Assembly (NCBI GenBank): GCA_036873755.1
Contig: JAVTVY010018844.1
Coordinates: 1 to 64,000, forward strand
Reading direction: 5' to 3'
Length of the DNA: 64,000 bases
Source of the DNA: Hanleya hanleyi
Taxonomy: Eukaryota > Mollusca > Polyplacophora > Lepidopleurida > Hanleyidae
The position numbers and the translations under genes are program-made. Under the pieces are notes generated by a model that saw nothing but the letters and a program-made list of their open reading frames with translations, did not search any database and was not told where the DNA came from. Below, piece after piece: positions 44,935 to 57,369 of the stretch (positions within the stretch are counted from its first letter, which is position 1; each line of letters starts with the position of its first letter).

Positions 44935-46395
44935 CTCATGATCACGAGTTTTATATATGCGTTATTGTCTGGGGTGAAGTTCATAGGTGTATCTGTGTTG
45001 AGAAAGGAGTTATCAACTTCCTCTTCATCTTGTTTTTCATCTTTCATGAGTAACTCATGGCTAGCTTCTTCACTAATGAACTTCGCGATCACATCATCAT
45101 CAGAAGTGAAGTTCATAGGAGTATCTGTTTCGGAGATAGAACTAATATCTTCACCTCCTTTTTCATCTACTAAGGGTAGTTCATTTCTAGCATCATCTTT
45201 GGTGAGTTCAGTAATCACATCAACATCTGGGTGAAGTTGAAGTTACCATCAGACTTCACAGATGTATGTTCACTACGACTGTCGTTTACATCGAGTATAG
45301 TATCTTTGCTGACCATTCGATTTTCGTTGACGACACTGTCGTTCTCTACTTTGGACAGAAAATCACGAGTTTGAACTTTTTTAGGATCTACAATCTTCAC
45401 AGACTCCTAATCCTGTAGCAAATTCTCCGGATTTTCATCTATTTTATTCCTCTTGGTGGGTGATCCAGGAATATCATTGGATCGTCAACATCCTTCGCAT
45501 CAGAGAGAACTGAAAATCTGATTGAACTCTTGGATGCATTTTCCGTTTGCTCCGTGGTCTTTTTCTTTTCCCTTTGACTAAGCCTAGAATTCTCATTGGA
45601 GGTCTTGCTATCCGGACCTATAATTGATCAAATGCTATCACCAACGCTTTCAGGCTGCTCAACTGACTGTCCGTTCATTCTGACAGAGTTCTCCACAACG
45701 GCGAACTTCTCCGTGACGGGAGACCTCTTCCCTGTATTGGACTGAATACCAGTTTCATATTGTGGAGCAGTCTGGTTATTTCTGTCAGTCGGACCTTCAG
45801 TTTCTTCAGGCTTTATAGGGGTCTTACATTCCCGTTTTATGTGTCCTGTCTAATCACACCTCAGGTATTTACCATTAAATGAACAATACATTTTTATCTC
45901 CGTAGGTGTAACAGGTCTTAACCTGACCTTTATACCAAACAGAAAGTCTAAAATCTCCGAGCATAACTGCAGAGGGAAGAGTGGAATTGATGCCAGACAT
46001 CCACACCTCCCTAATCCCAGTTTTCAAATCTCTGTCAATGGTATAGTACAGTATAGTCAGAAATGTCATGAACTTCGCCATATTTCTAAAATATCCGTAT
46101 AATTTTGATATGTGGCATCTCGACAGGGCATTTTATTTTGACAAGTACTTTCGTGAGTCCAATCTCTTCAAAGCGACCACACTGATCTTGAAAATCCAAG
46201 ATACCGTTTGAGAGAACATATTTGGCCTGTTTATTTCGTAGTGTTGCAATCAAAAACCCTTTAACACCTGCGCTAATCCATGAAGGACCTTCGACCCTGA
46301 TCCGACAGACTCTTTTAAGGCACGATAAATATCAATCGGCTTGGCGAAATTGGTTGGCGAAAGTTTAATAGTTCGATGATTCACGATCATATCAC
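44935..46395 (-). pseudogene. LINE ORF1 (gag-like) remnant
   Basis: The start MIVNHRTIKLS near 46390 is followed by KESVGSGSKVL, then FQDQCGRFEEIGLTKVLVK, GINSTLPSAVMLGDFR and KGQVKTCYTYGDK. The CCHC knuckle continues after a stop as TGHIKREC. The distal part (45400-44913) is acidic, with a duplicated TDTPMNFT block. Confidence 0.65.
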
Positions 46396-46539
46396 TTTAA
46401 ATTACTTAATGGGTTTAATTAACGCACCCAATAGTATACATAGCTTACGTACAGTTCTGTATGCGTTACCTCTGAGAGCTTTAAATCAAATAGCCAGAGA
46501 TATACAACAATTAATCTGCGTCTTCAGGAAATATAATAC

Positions 46540-48932
46540 CATCAAAAATCAGTAAAGTATGTCAAGATATAGCGTATTTTCGGTTGTATCGTCCAGTGAA
46601 CATAATCGAAACATCTCAAGATCGGCTTTTCTTGAAACTCAACTACTTAGATAAAGGACTGGACATCATTAATTTACCTCGAATCCCGAATGATCCAGAG
46701 GTACGCAACGCTGTACCAAACTATTTTAAGTTCACAGAACCTCCTTGCATTTCATATAAGTATACTAAATCTATAGCCACCAAAATATTCAATTACTCCA
46801 ATGCTGTCAAGGAGTTTGACTGGAACTTATACACGTCAGGAGGCTATAGTTGTGATTGTGAATCATCGAGCTTTATCTATACACCATGCAAACATATTGT
46901 GACTGGTGCTCTTGATATGGTGAGTGATAAGGATCTGAAATTACTCCTGATGAAATGACCTAAATATAGAGAGCCAAGAAGAATAAATCTGAGACCAGAA
47001 GATAGTCATGTCTGCATTAGAACAGTACGTTATTGATTGGTCTAAGCGAGAAAAAGTTGAACCTACAGTACTCGCTGATTGGCTGGACCTCACCAAGAGC
47101 AAGGTCGTTGAAACAACCGCCATATTGACAGAAGTACTCTTCCCCAAGCAAAACAAGTACTGAGAAACCCCAATTCGCAAGAAGTTCTAGCAAATCTCCA
47201 GAGTAAATTCGTCATAGTCCCAGCAGACAAAGCTCCGAATAATATAATATTTATATGTAAATATTACTACTACCAGGTGCTGGTTAAAGAATTGAGTGTA
47301 GACATATCTTCATCAAATACGTCTACTTACTCCCAAACTGCATTTACTCTGGAAGATTTATTTAACAATCACAAAGAGTTTTTCAGGGAAAGAGGTATTT
47401 GTCTCCCAACCAATCATAACGACATACCAACAATATACTGGACTCCCAAAATGCATAAATCACCATAGGAAGCTAGATTCATAGCTGGTTCTAGAAGCTG
47501 CACCACCAAGCTTCTTTCAACCCTATTGACGAGGGCCCTTCAGGAGGTAAAAGCATTTTGGGAAAGGTATTGCGCCACTATTTCTAAGAACTCTGGCGTT
47601 GAATGTATGTGGATATTGAAAAACTCAAAATGTCTTACGGAAGAACTTGATGCTAAAGTTCACATACCGTACAGACATGTGTCCACATGGGATTTCTCGA
47701 CTCTCTATACTACAATCCTTCATTAGGACCTTATTGACCGTATAAGTTCATTAATAGTATCTGTGTTCAAGAAAACTGATCGTAGATATATTAATGTCGG
47801 AAGCCATAAAGCATTCTTTAGCTCGACTACATACAAGAGATATCATTCATGGGATGTTTCTTTGTTTATAGAGTTGCTTGAATTTCTCATTAAAATATCT
47901 ATGTGAAATTTGGCAACAGAATATATCAGCAGCATATAGGTATTCCAATGGGTACTAATTGTGCACCCCTGTTGGCTGACCTGTATCTGTTCTCTTATGA
48001 ATATGACCATATGCAGGCGCTTTCAAAAACCGATCCATTCAAAGCCCGTTCCTTCTCATTCACCAAACGCTATATAGACGATCTTCTCGCTGTGGATAAT
48101 CGCTATATAAATGACGCAGTGAAGGATATATCCACCTTCACTGGATTTGAAGGAAACTACAGATAGCCCTACAGGCACATCTTATTTAGATCTCTATCTC
48201 TATAAAAATGAAGCGGGCATTCTCTCGTCGACTTTATGACAAAAGAGATGATTACAATTTCGACATCGTAAACTATCCCTTTCTGGAAAGTAATATTCCA
48301 GTGGGACCTGCATATGGCGTATACATATCTCGCTTAGTAGCATTTGCTAGATCCTGTGTTAAATGTGATGATTTTAATCAACGTCACAAAACATTGTTGG
48401 AGAAACTTATAAAACAGGGCTATTCCACCAAGCGCCTCCACTCAAAGTTTTTCAAATTTGGCGATACATATCGCATGCTGATAGCAAAATACGAACGTAG
48501 CGTGCAAGATCTATGGCGCTACGTTTCGTAACATGTGTCTAATTCCGCTTAACCCGGGGCTAGGGGTCGTATGAGCCCATGTACTTCAAGATCCTCATGG
48601 TACTCATATGAACAGTCACAATCAAAGCGTGACTGAGGTACATCATTTTTAGATGACGACTCTATAACGAATATTATGGATTAAGAATACTGATCAGCGA
48701 TACGGATTTGATATTTGGAACATCATGATGTCTTGCCGGCATCATTGAAAACTGTTGACCGCTTCTCTCTTGCAGGAAACAAGCCTATGTTTATGTATAC
48801 TATGATTGTCTTTTTGAATTTGTGCTAATACTGTTATATGGAATATGGAATAGGTCTTTGGATTATGGACGCGGATATTCTCTAATGGACGACGGCTGGA
48901 TTATGAATGACGGACTAGACGCTTGTAATTAG
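46540..48932 (+). mobile_element. PLE copy G, the longest copy
   Basis: This is the only copy with the N-terminal half. It runs from the N-terminal region (46584) through RT to the 3' terminus cgcttgtaatt at 48931. The hairpin is intact at 48613-48635. Confidence 0.85.
46584..48531 (+). pseudogene. PLE polymerase, broken (copy G)
   Basis: N-terminal part: LDKGLDIINLPRIPNDPEV, then TEPPCISYKYTKSIATKIFN, then a Cys-His cluster (CDCESSSFIYTPCKH) and PKYREPRR. Next comes VPADKA (47220), at the place of the PLE DKG motif, then [43 protein letters not shown] (intact) and [14 protein letters not shown], ending DLWRYVS. Breaks: UGA at 46956, several stops in 46970-47200, UAG at about 47467 and 47725, frameshifts near 47899 and 48130. 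No GIY-YIG domain follows the RT. The clade is uncertain; a Naiad/Hydra-like PLE is my best guess. Confidence 0.7.
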
Positions 48933-50232
48933 CAGCATTCAGTTCCAAAGGTCTTAGGCTCAGTGGCCTCCCAAAGAGTTTGTTTGCCACAACACTAGAG
49001 AAGTGAAAAAATATATTTATAGATTATAGACTACCACCTAGGGAGCCTGTCAACAAAGCTGCCACCTAGGGATCTCCAGAAAAGAGTAATTAAAAAAAAG
49101 AACAGTTTTGCAAATAGTCTGCGTTATATATTAACACAGTGTTTTCGAAGTAGTGGCTTAAATTTTAAAGACATTGCAAATGGAAGCTCGATATTCAACC
49201 AGGATTCCCCGTATGACAACGCTCCATTTAATGCAGCGCCATATATCTACACAAGGAAAATGGCTCTCTGGGTAAACCCTGTCTGGCTGACCAAGACGAA
49301 AAAAACTGCGACGACCAGCGAAAATCTGACGAATCAACTCAAAATTCACCATGCACAGGTGCCAAAAACTTTCACGAATATATTCCACAAGAAATCTGGA
49401 ATAACACCAGCATCAAACCTCAGAATTAATCAAAATGACCGAGACCAAATTGCACGCGCAAATGATTCAGCCTGATTACTACATCCAGGCCCTCTACGTA
49501 CCCGGAAGAAGCAGTAGACGTCAACGTCAGACCACAATAACAAGTCAGAGCTTAAAAGCAGCGTCGATGCGTGTCGTTTTCAGCGCACCTCTTTAATTTC
49601 AGTGAATTTCATCTTTCTTCAGATTTTGTAAGATCCCATTAATCTACCCCCCCCCCCCCCCCCGCCCTTTGCAAATGTCGAATACAGCCGGCCAATCCCT
49701 TGCAAATCATTCGAAAATGTGCAACCATTGAAAAACATTGGGCAACCCACAACACTGAAATACCAAATCTCAGTGTATGACATTCAGAGATGTGTCATTC
49801 ACATCGTCGTGTGGCGTCCGCCATTTTCGAACTCAAATGTTCTTGATCTGCCATCTTGAAGATTGTTGGGTAACCCATGTGTCGACTTCGAGAATATTCA
49901 TATTGGACTACTAGGTTCTCAGAGAACATGGTTAGACTTTGAACTTGCCAGTAATGCGGCATAGTTTGTTACACGTGGTGTGTGAACATTTTGGATCGCC
50001 ATACTTAAAATTGTTATATTCCATTTCGTTGTTTAGTAACATTCCCATTGGAATATTTGATTCACAAAAGATGTTTTGACACTCAAATCGCCTTAATCTG
50101 TTTCATAGTTCACGAAATATAGAGCTTCTATTTCCAAACGACCACCATGGATGGGAAATGGCGGTGTATTCAACTCGTACACAGTTTTAAGCATGTCATC
50201 ACACGGTTCATGAATTTCACAAATCAACGGTT
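48932..50232. other. Unassigned sequence with a 17-base C run
   Basis: No gene or known element recognised. A pure C run of 17 lies at 49647-49663. Short phrases of the type gccgccatttt (49830) are similar to the repeat at 61180-62900. Confidence 0.4.
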
Positions 50233-50845
50233 AATTTAGGGTATGATGATAAATGTGGTAGTTCCGTCCCAGGTTGATCGAACAATAGAGATTTTATTGT
50301 GGCCCCAGCTGCAGGACTACACCTGCCTTTATCGGAATAAATGAACAGTTGTTGAACCGATATCTTAAAAAGAATAAATGTTTCACAAAACATTCCTGGT
50401 GTCGGTATTGTTTACGGAATGTGAACATTTATTTGTTGTGAAAACCGTGATCACGTCAATTACAGGAGCAGTTGTATGTGTTATCGTGTAATTGTATTTC
50501 ACAATTATATCATTAATAACCAGCCACATACCCAACAACAATTTAGGGTATGAGGATAAATGTGGTAGTTCCGTCCCAGGTTGATCGAACAATAGAGATT
50601 TTATTGTGGCCCCTGCTGCAGGACTACACTTTCCTTTATCGGAATAAATGAACAGTTCTTGAACCGATATCTTAAAAAGAATAAATGTTTACAAAACACT
50701 CCTGGTGTCGGTATTGTTTACGGAATGTGAACATTTATTTGTTGTGAAACCCGCGATCACGTCAGTTACAGGAGCAGTGTATGTGTTATCGTGTAATTGT
50801 ATTCCACAATTATATCATTAATAACCAGCCATATACCCAATTAAC
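50233..50845. repeat. Tandem duplication of a 307-bp segment
   Basis: aatttagggtatgatgataa starts the first copy (50233) and aatttagggtatgaggataa the second (50540). The copies differ at scattered bases and small indels, so the duplication is moderately old. No coding content. Confidence 0.85.
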
Positions 50846-52588
50846 AACAATTAACAACAGTTATTTATTGCCTTTTGTAGTCATATATGTTGTTTAATGT
50901 CTTATTATTTCGAGCCCCATATTTGATTTTATAATATCTTGCTATAATCAGCATGTCTGCGGAAGTCGCACATTATATTGTATACAATTATATAGACGGT
51001 TTGTGTAGCCGCCCTTTATCATTTGTGATTAGCAGTCCATTATTCCATCAATCTCTATTCTGATATCTGTATTGTTAATAGCTGTCTGCCTAACTCATAC
51101 AGTTCAACAACATACCTAGAATACCTCTATAAGTTTAGTACCAGTTCGAACTTCTCATATTCTGTGCTCGTCAGAGCTGATGACACATCACTGAATACCC
51201 AATCTTCTAATCTTCCTTGTCCTTCCCACTTAGATTGTTTAGTTTTCAAAATATTTAGCTGCTTAACGGATTTATCCCATATATAGATTATAATTTATGT
51301 AGGAGCATTTTAAACGCGCTAAATATCCTATCAGGAGTTGCCATACATCTCAAAATAGGATAAAAGTAAACAAAATACTTATATGTACCAAATAGACTCA
51401 TTTATGCTGTTCCAAAGTGAAATATGTCTGACGTAAACTGGGCCTGTCTGATTAAATGGTTGGACGACACACGGCGCTACTTTGGCCAGCGATTATGATT
51501 GTGAAACCCCCCAAAATACATTCCTATTCATTTTCGACGTACATTAAATTAGAATGACCGAAAATACTATGTGCACTCCAAGCAGTGACACTAAAATCAT
51601 GTAGATCAAAGTAACACATCGGCCTTATAACATAGAATATTCATGTAACGGTATTTATCTCCAAATAACACTGCCCTAAAAACCTAATTAGGATTATTTT
51701 TAATATTCTGTACTGAGGTTGTGTTCCTAGGTATACTCATACTGGATTCTGTAGAATTTTACCATTACGCGTGCCAACGGTGTATTTTATAGACCGAGTA
51801 GTCGCGAAACTGGTTCAAATGAGATTGTTTACACACTCCGGGGCCTGTGGAAGATGAAAAGATAATCGCGGTGCGATGGAGTGCCCAAGTACATCCATCC
51901 ATCCATCCAAGGAGACCGGTGATTCGTCTGTTATACTCGACGGGTGAAGCTGGAACTAAACACGATACCTAGTGTCTATATAAACAAGTTATATGCGAAG
52001 GTTCTATGCTCTTGTAGGTATATTTAATCCTCTCTATTATTGACCAGAGATTATGCATCCAGACAGTTGGAAGAGATGGCTTTCAGTTCGGAGACAGAAA
52101 CCATTTGACTAGCTACGTGCACATATATGAACATCATACGTCATACAGCTACCACACACGATCTGCGTTAGCTATGTGAGGTAAACGTACGTAGGACGAT
52201 GTAATGTATAACAGGTGAATGAATGAACGGAAGAACAGATAGATTCATTTCATGTTGAAAGTATTCCAACTGATGCTGCCATATCAAAACACTTCCGAAT
52301 GACCCATAGCAAACTGCTAACACATGTAAACAGTTGTAGGGCTGGCTGTCGGCAGACATCCATTAACCATAGCATATGGCCTGTACAGCGTATGGAGTTA
52401 TTTACGTCGCGATGGAAACATCGTAACAGCTACGCTATTTTTGACATGTAAACACGGACATCTACTAAGAACTCATCTGACTTTGCGGTAACTTTTACGT
52501 GGTACATATCAGACTAGTAACTTAGCAATAGTAACATTGGAACCAGAACGAAGGAATTATAGAACATTCTGGCTATTTTACCTATACC
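50846..52588. other. Upstream region of gene 2, nothing recognised
   Basis: AT-rich sequence without an identified element. A short (ATCC)n run lies at 51892-51908. The promoter of gene 2 should be here but no reliable core element was found. Confidence 0.35.
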
Positions 52589-52887
52589 ATGGAGTTGATG
52601 ATAGGAGACGAAACCATCTGTTTGCGAAAACGGAGTTATAAGCGCAAATACATTGTTGTGGGAGTGATAGCCTCTCTGCTTGGCTTTCTTGTCGGGATTC
52701 TTATCGGTCGCTTTGCCATCCCAAGACTTTCCACGAGTTCCGGTGGAGAGCCAGTGTTCGCCAGCTATGAGGGAGCCAGGCTCGCTGGATCAGAAGATCA
52801 AAGTCAGCTGAAGATCGATATCTTCCCAGATATATCAGTCAAACTTCTCGAGCGAATTGACGCTGAAAACATTCGAACTTATTTGAG
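52589..52887 (+). CDS. Gene 2 exon 1
   Basis: Encodes the cytoplasmic tail, membrane helix and stalk; ends [12 protein letters not shown] plus AG before GTAAGA, phase 2. Confidence 0.85.
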
Positions 52888-54450
52888 GTAAGATGCAATC
52901 CCCCACTTGCACGAAATTCTAGTTATTCCATTATTTCCGTAAGTGCACTGAGACATCGGTTCACAGCGGTTCCTTAAGCCCCTCTATTTGCTACATCTCT
53001 TTAACATGGGGCAGATTTTTAACTTTTGATAACTGGTGTATGTTAAAAATGGACCAAATTATCCTACTTCTCCAAGAAAGGATCATTATGCATATATTTA
53101 TGATAAAAGTTGAGGTCGAAAATAGACCAGATATCATTGATTAAAAATATTTCTAGATAGGAAAATAGATAGGAAAGACACAGGATGAACGTTGTTCCTG
53201 AACCTGCCAGCGCTATCGGCAGAGCACCGTTGTTGATGAAGAATTTTGCAAGTGAGGATTTGAATCAATCGTCGAATCGGTAGTTCTTGGTGCTGATAGA
53301 CTCATGTGAGAAATACATATATATATATCTTGATCTTGAAAATCTTTATTGACGCCTTTATTCCTGACACTTAAATTACAAATATGATTTAATAAATATG
53401 ATTCTTGGCCATTCTCTCTCGCCGTTTAATTTGGTTCCCTTCATGCTTAATTCATGCTGCTGTATAAATGCCATATTGTGTTCATATCAACACGTAATCT
53501 GACTATTATCAGGAATATCACCGGGCGACCACACCTTGCCGGGACACAGGGCAGTCATGACCTAGCCCATCAACTGGCTGACTTTTGGGAGAGCATTGGC
53601 TTGGACGAAGTGAAGTTAACACCCTACGATATCCTGCTGTCATATCCCAACAGTTCGGATCCAAACCGGATACAATTTGTAGATGGCAACGGAAATATTA
53701 CTTTCACTTCCAGTCTTGTAGAGAAAACCTTAACTGACAAGGATGATATTTCTGATGTTGTTCTGCCATTCAATGGCTTCTCACCGGCAGCTGATATTGA
53801 GGTATTAAACATGGCTGCAGACAGCAGCCATGAATAGCACATACTACATTGATTCTTTTAACTATCCTAAAGGTTAATTTTAGCACTATATTATAAATAC
53901 AAAACACTATATACCCGGGACATAAGATCAGATTGCTAGGATACTTTGGCTCTACTACAATTGGTCAAGCAGACAAGACATGTTACATATGCACCTTTAA
54001 AAGTATTTTGGACCCAGCTCGCAATTTTGTTATGCTTTGTGTTTTCCATTTTTCTTTTTTTTTTGCTGAAATATTAAGTAAAGCTGAAATGAAATATTTC
54101 TGTATCAATTTGATTCCATATAGACTGAATGCGCATGTGCGTGAGGTTTAGCGGAATAATGGTGGGGGTAATCACTCAGATCGACTGACAATGAAAATTG
54201 TCCAGATAAACTTACTTCACTCACTCCAGTGGAAGAAATAAAAGCGCAAGTGAATTACCTCACTTGATGATTTGGTATACAACAATTGCCATGCTGATTA
54301 AACCTGTATGTTATTTTTTTTCAGGGTGATTTGATCTACGTGAATTATGGTCGACAAGAAGACTTCGGCATTCTTACCAAATTCATGTCCGTGAACGTGA
54401 CAGGAAAGATAGTTATAGCACGATATGGAGAAGTATTTCGTGGAGATATT
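52589..54450 (+). CDS. GCPII/NAALADase-like paralogue (gene 2), exons 1-3 only
   Basis: Exon 1 is 52589-52887 (ATG in a good context, accATGG), exon 2 53513-53801, exon 3 54325-54450, with phases 2, 0, 0 as in gene 1. The product begins with a basic tail (RKRSYKRK), a membrane helix (about 21-41, [20 protein letters not shown]), then [27 protein letters not shown] and [10 protein letters not shown]. Exons 2 and 3 match gene 1 in length to the base. No exon 4 homologue was found by eye between 54451 and 64000. Either intron 3 exceeds 9.5 kb or the copy is truncated. Catalytic exons are not in view. Confidence 0.85.
53513..53801 (+). CDS. Gene 2 exon 2
   Basis: The acceptor is ttatcag. 289 nt with [20 protein letters not shown] and [15 protein letters not shown]; donor GTATTA. 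Sequons NIT and NSS suit an extracellular protein. Confidence 0.9.
54325..54450 (+). CDS. Gene 2 exon 3
   Basis: The acceptor is ttttttttcag. 42 codons, [14 protein letters not shown] to FRGDI; donor GTAAGT. Confidence 0.9.
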
Positions 54451-55734
54451 GTAAGTTATTTTGTCGCATATAATTACGCATGGTTCGTCGGGCCTCACAG
54501 ACATGTTTTCTGAATAAGAATTTGTATTCTACTAATACTTTCCCCTTTTGTGCCGTTTCTTCTATCTAACGGTCACATGCATGTAGTTCATCATGTTTCC
54601 AAGAGAGGAATTGATGAGGCTATTACATCATTGCTCTTAGATATTTGTATCTGATATCGCTCAAACCGGTGACAGAGGCCGTGTGGTCATGTCATTCAAG
54701 ATGTCCACATGAACATCTACACTAGTTGGATAAAATAATCCCAGGGATAACTTATGGTTCTTATGGTGTTTTTATGTATCTATGTTTGAACTTAGGGTCC
54801 CAATATTGACCCGATGGTCAACCAGATACATATAGGAATGCTGAAGAAACTGACCGGCTATGCGTCTTGCTAACACAATACAAGAGAGAGTTCTGAAGTT
54901 TTGTTTCTTTATAGTGCCCATGTTTCTGTGTATTTGATGTTCGTGTATAGTTTCATTAGAAAGCTTGTTCGGGCAGTAATTTAGTATTAAATAATACTGG
55001 TATAATTGTAATTAATTTCAGAAAACAATGTGAAATTTCACTTTGCCGGTATTCATTTACATTCTCAAGAAGCTGAGTTACAACTGGGAATTTTCGCCAT
55101 TTAGGCTTATACCTCAAGACCCTTCCGTATCTGTTTATGGTATGTTTCTAAAATCCAGTGGTGGTCAATCATTCACATAATAATTGATCTGTATTCAGAA
55201 ATGTTTCCTTTCCATTCTGCTTGCGAAATATTCATGGAATGCTGCAAAACTTTGGACCAATTTTGTTTTTGTGCGAGCTACATGACAGAGATAACCACAT
55301 AGAGCTGTAATGTCCTGGGAAATTTAGTCCAAGTTCAAATCTACAGTTTAAATCTCCACAACTGTTTTTACTCATGAATTACCATTTACCAATTAATCAG
55401 TTGGCTTTAATTATGCTTCAGTTGTAAATTTGGTTATATACCCTGCCATGAGATGTCGCTTGGAATTGCGTTTCACCCACTTGTGCTTACACGTGGCGCC
55501 GATCATCTGGTGGCAAAATCTAAATTGGATTTCCAAGCAATAACTCGAGGACCCCCTTATCGGATTCTTCCTAAATTTGCTATGCAGATTGCGTTTCGCG
55601 CAACTACAGGTGGCACCAGTTCATTTATGGGAATTTCCAAAGGGTTCCCTATATGAGATGTCATACCATGTGTACAGTGTGCGCGAAACTTGATTACGGG
55701 ACGAGTGGGGGGATTATGTAAGCATGATTTCAAA
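54451..55734 (+). other. Intron 3 of gene 2 (start), with a PLE-related scrap
   Basis: A piece at about 54660-54800 (ggccgtgtggtcatgtcatt, then atgtccacatgaac) resembles subfamily 4 without its hairpin. The open frame 55453-55656 has no recognised domain. No exon of gene 2 seen. Confidence 0.4.
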
Positions 55735-56235
55735 CATATATAACAAAGATTATCTCCATTCTCATACATTGGAGCGATATGCAAGAGATGGGGAAAAATT
55801 GACGACGTCTGGCGAATAAAGAGCAACCATATGGTTCAACAGGAATGTAATCGTCGACTCCCAACATTCAGACCCGAGAACATTCAGACCCGAGAATACG
55901 GTGGATTCTCGGACGTAGCCTTAGTATCTCAGCCGCGCTTTTATTGCAGCTGTTCATGTGGAGACTATGAAGTATCCACACGGCCCGTAGCACCGGCTTA
56001 AGCGGAATTAGATACGCTAGCTCGGGAGCTGCGATAACAGATCAGCTCAAACAACTCATCTGATGTTAATGGATGAGCATCATGGACGTCTGATGAAGTT
56101 AACGCCTTAACATGGGGTAACCTGGTAAATGCAAGATACCAAGAACAACTAACCTGTAACATCCGACGTCGTACGGCTTAAATTTCCCACCGAAACAATA
56201 AACCTGCATATATTTGTCGAGTGACATGTACCAGC
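55735..56235 (-). mobile_element. PLE-related repeat, subfamily 2
   Basis: Close to the copy at 41440-41870, same strand. The hairpin is at 55930-55952. A direct repeat of gaacattcagacccgagaa lies at 55862-55895. Confidence 0.65.
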
Positions 56236-57369
56236 TAATACCTCATAAGTCAATCACTAACTCTAGATTTTTCAAACTTTACAACTGTTTTGGTTGTATT
56301 CATACATTTCTCTTTCAAAGTTTTGCCAAAATTATCTACTTGGACATTGAGTTAAACAGTTGTTTGATATTTTGTTTTATTTGCAGGAAATAGTAATGTT
56401 GAAGCTACGGTAACTCAAAGAACATTGTTGGATTATGCAAATTGTAATTATCTACTGCATCGCCAGCAAAGATGGCTCTATTTGATCCGGACAAAAGAAA
56501 ATAAAACTGAAAAAGCCTCCATCCCGTATCTTTTTTTTCTTCTTCAAAACAGTGCATGTGAAGTTAGATATTCACTTTATTAGGTTCGGTGGTTCAATCA
56601 GTGGTTCATACAAAAGTGTATGCAAATGCTATAACGCTATACTGAGCATCCAAACTCCAACACATAGAAAAACATCTTTGTCTGGACTGTTAAGGGGCTG
56701 AGGGGTTGTAGCACCTCTGGTACCTCATGGTCAAAATAGTAGTTGCGCAATGCTATAAATAACCATTATATCTTGGAGAGCTCTGTGAATACTCCATTAA
56801 AGCTCTGTAAATATTCCGGCATGTATTTATGCTCATATTTGGGGACAAATGACATAACAAAATTCCAATTCCGATGATCATTTCCCTGAATATCCGATTT
56901 AGACTTCAACTCCAATAATATTGTAATACTCTTGTATTTTCCATATCTTTCTATAATATCTTTATCGCTCATTTGATATTGTTGGGGGAGAGGAAGACTC
57001 CGTGGACTTGCATGATTATACCATTAGACAAGGCATTGCATATTGACGGGGCTGTTGCCCCATGATTGTTTTTCATAGGGTTTTTCATTCATACTCATCG
57101 GACTGGTAAAAAGAACTGCTTATAATTTAGTTCAATGGAAATCAACCCTGCTGTGAGCACTTCAGCGCAGTCGTTAGTCAGTTCCAGTCCTATCAAATCG
57201 GACTATTTCATGGAATTTCTGTATGCAAGGTCTGTTAGACATAGATACAGATAATAGCCTATAGTCTTTAGTTATATATGCCGTGAGAATATTGGATTGT
57301 GGGGTGATCTGACTTATTGCCAGTATGCCGGCATCTATTTCCAACGGCTTTATACGTTCTTTCACTGTT
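56236..57369. other. Unassigned sequence
   Basis: No domain, RNA gene or known element recognised in either strand; small open frames (56766-56972, 57174-57425) look like chance. Confidence 0.35.

Larger units (their letters stand above)
42906..46395 (-). mobile_element. Non-LTR retrotransposon (Jockey/CR1-like), minus strand, split by a PLE fragment
   Basis: From right to left: a degenerate ORF1 (46390 to about 44935) with a stretch like an RRM/gag region and a broken CCHC knuckle near 45850; the ORF2 start near 44722 (MAQSPTLLQWNNG); an inserted PLE fragment; the APE endonuclease (44280-43831); and RT up to a degenerate FVDD box near 42930, where the element stops at PLE copy F. Frames are broken throughout. 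Confidence 0.75.

Noticed and set aside
46956..46958. In-frame UGA in PLE copy G as selenocysteine
   Set aside because: The copy has further stops and frameshifts, and the site reads as a decayed glycine codon before PKYREP by family recall.
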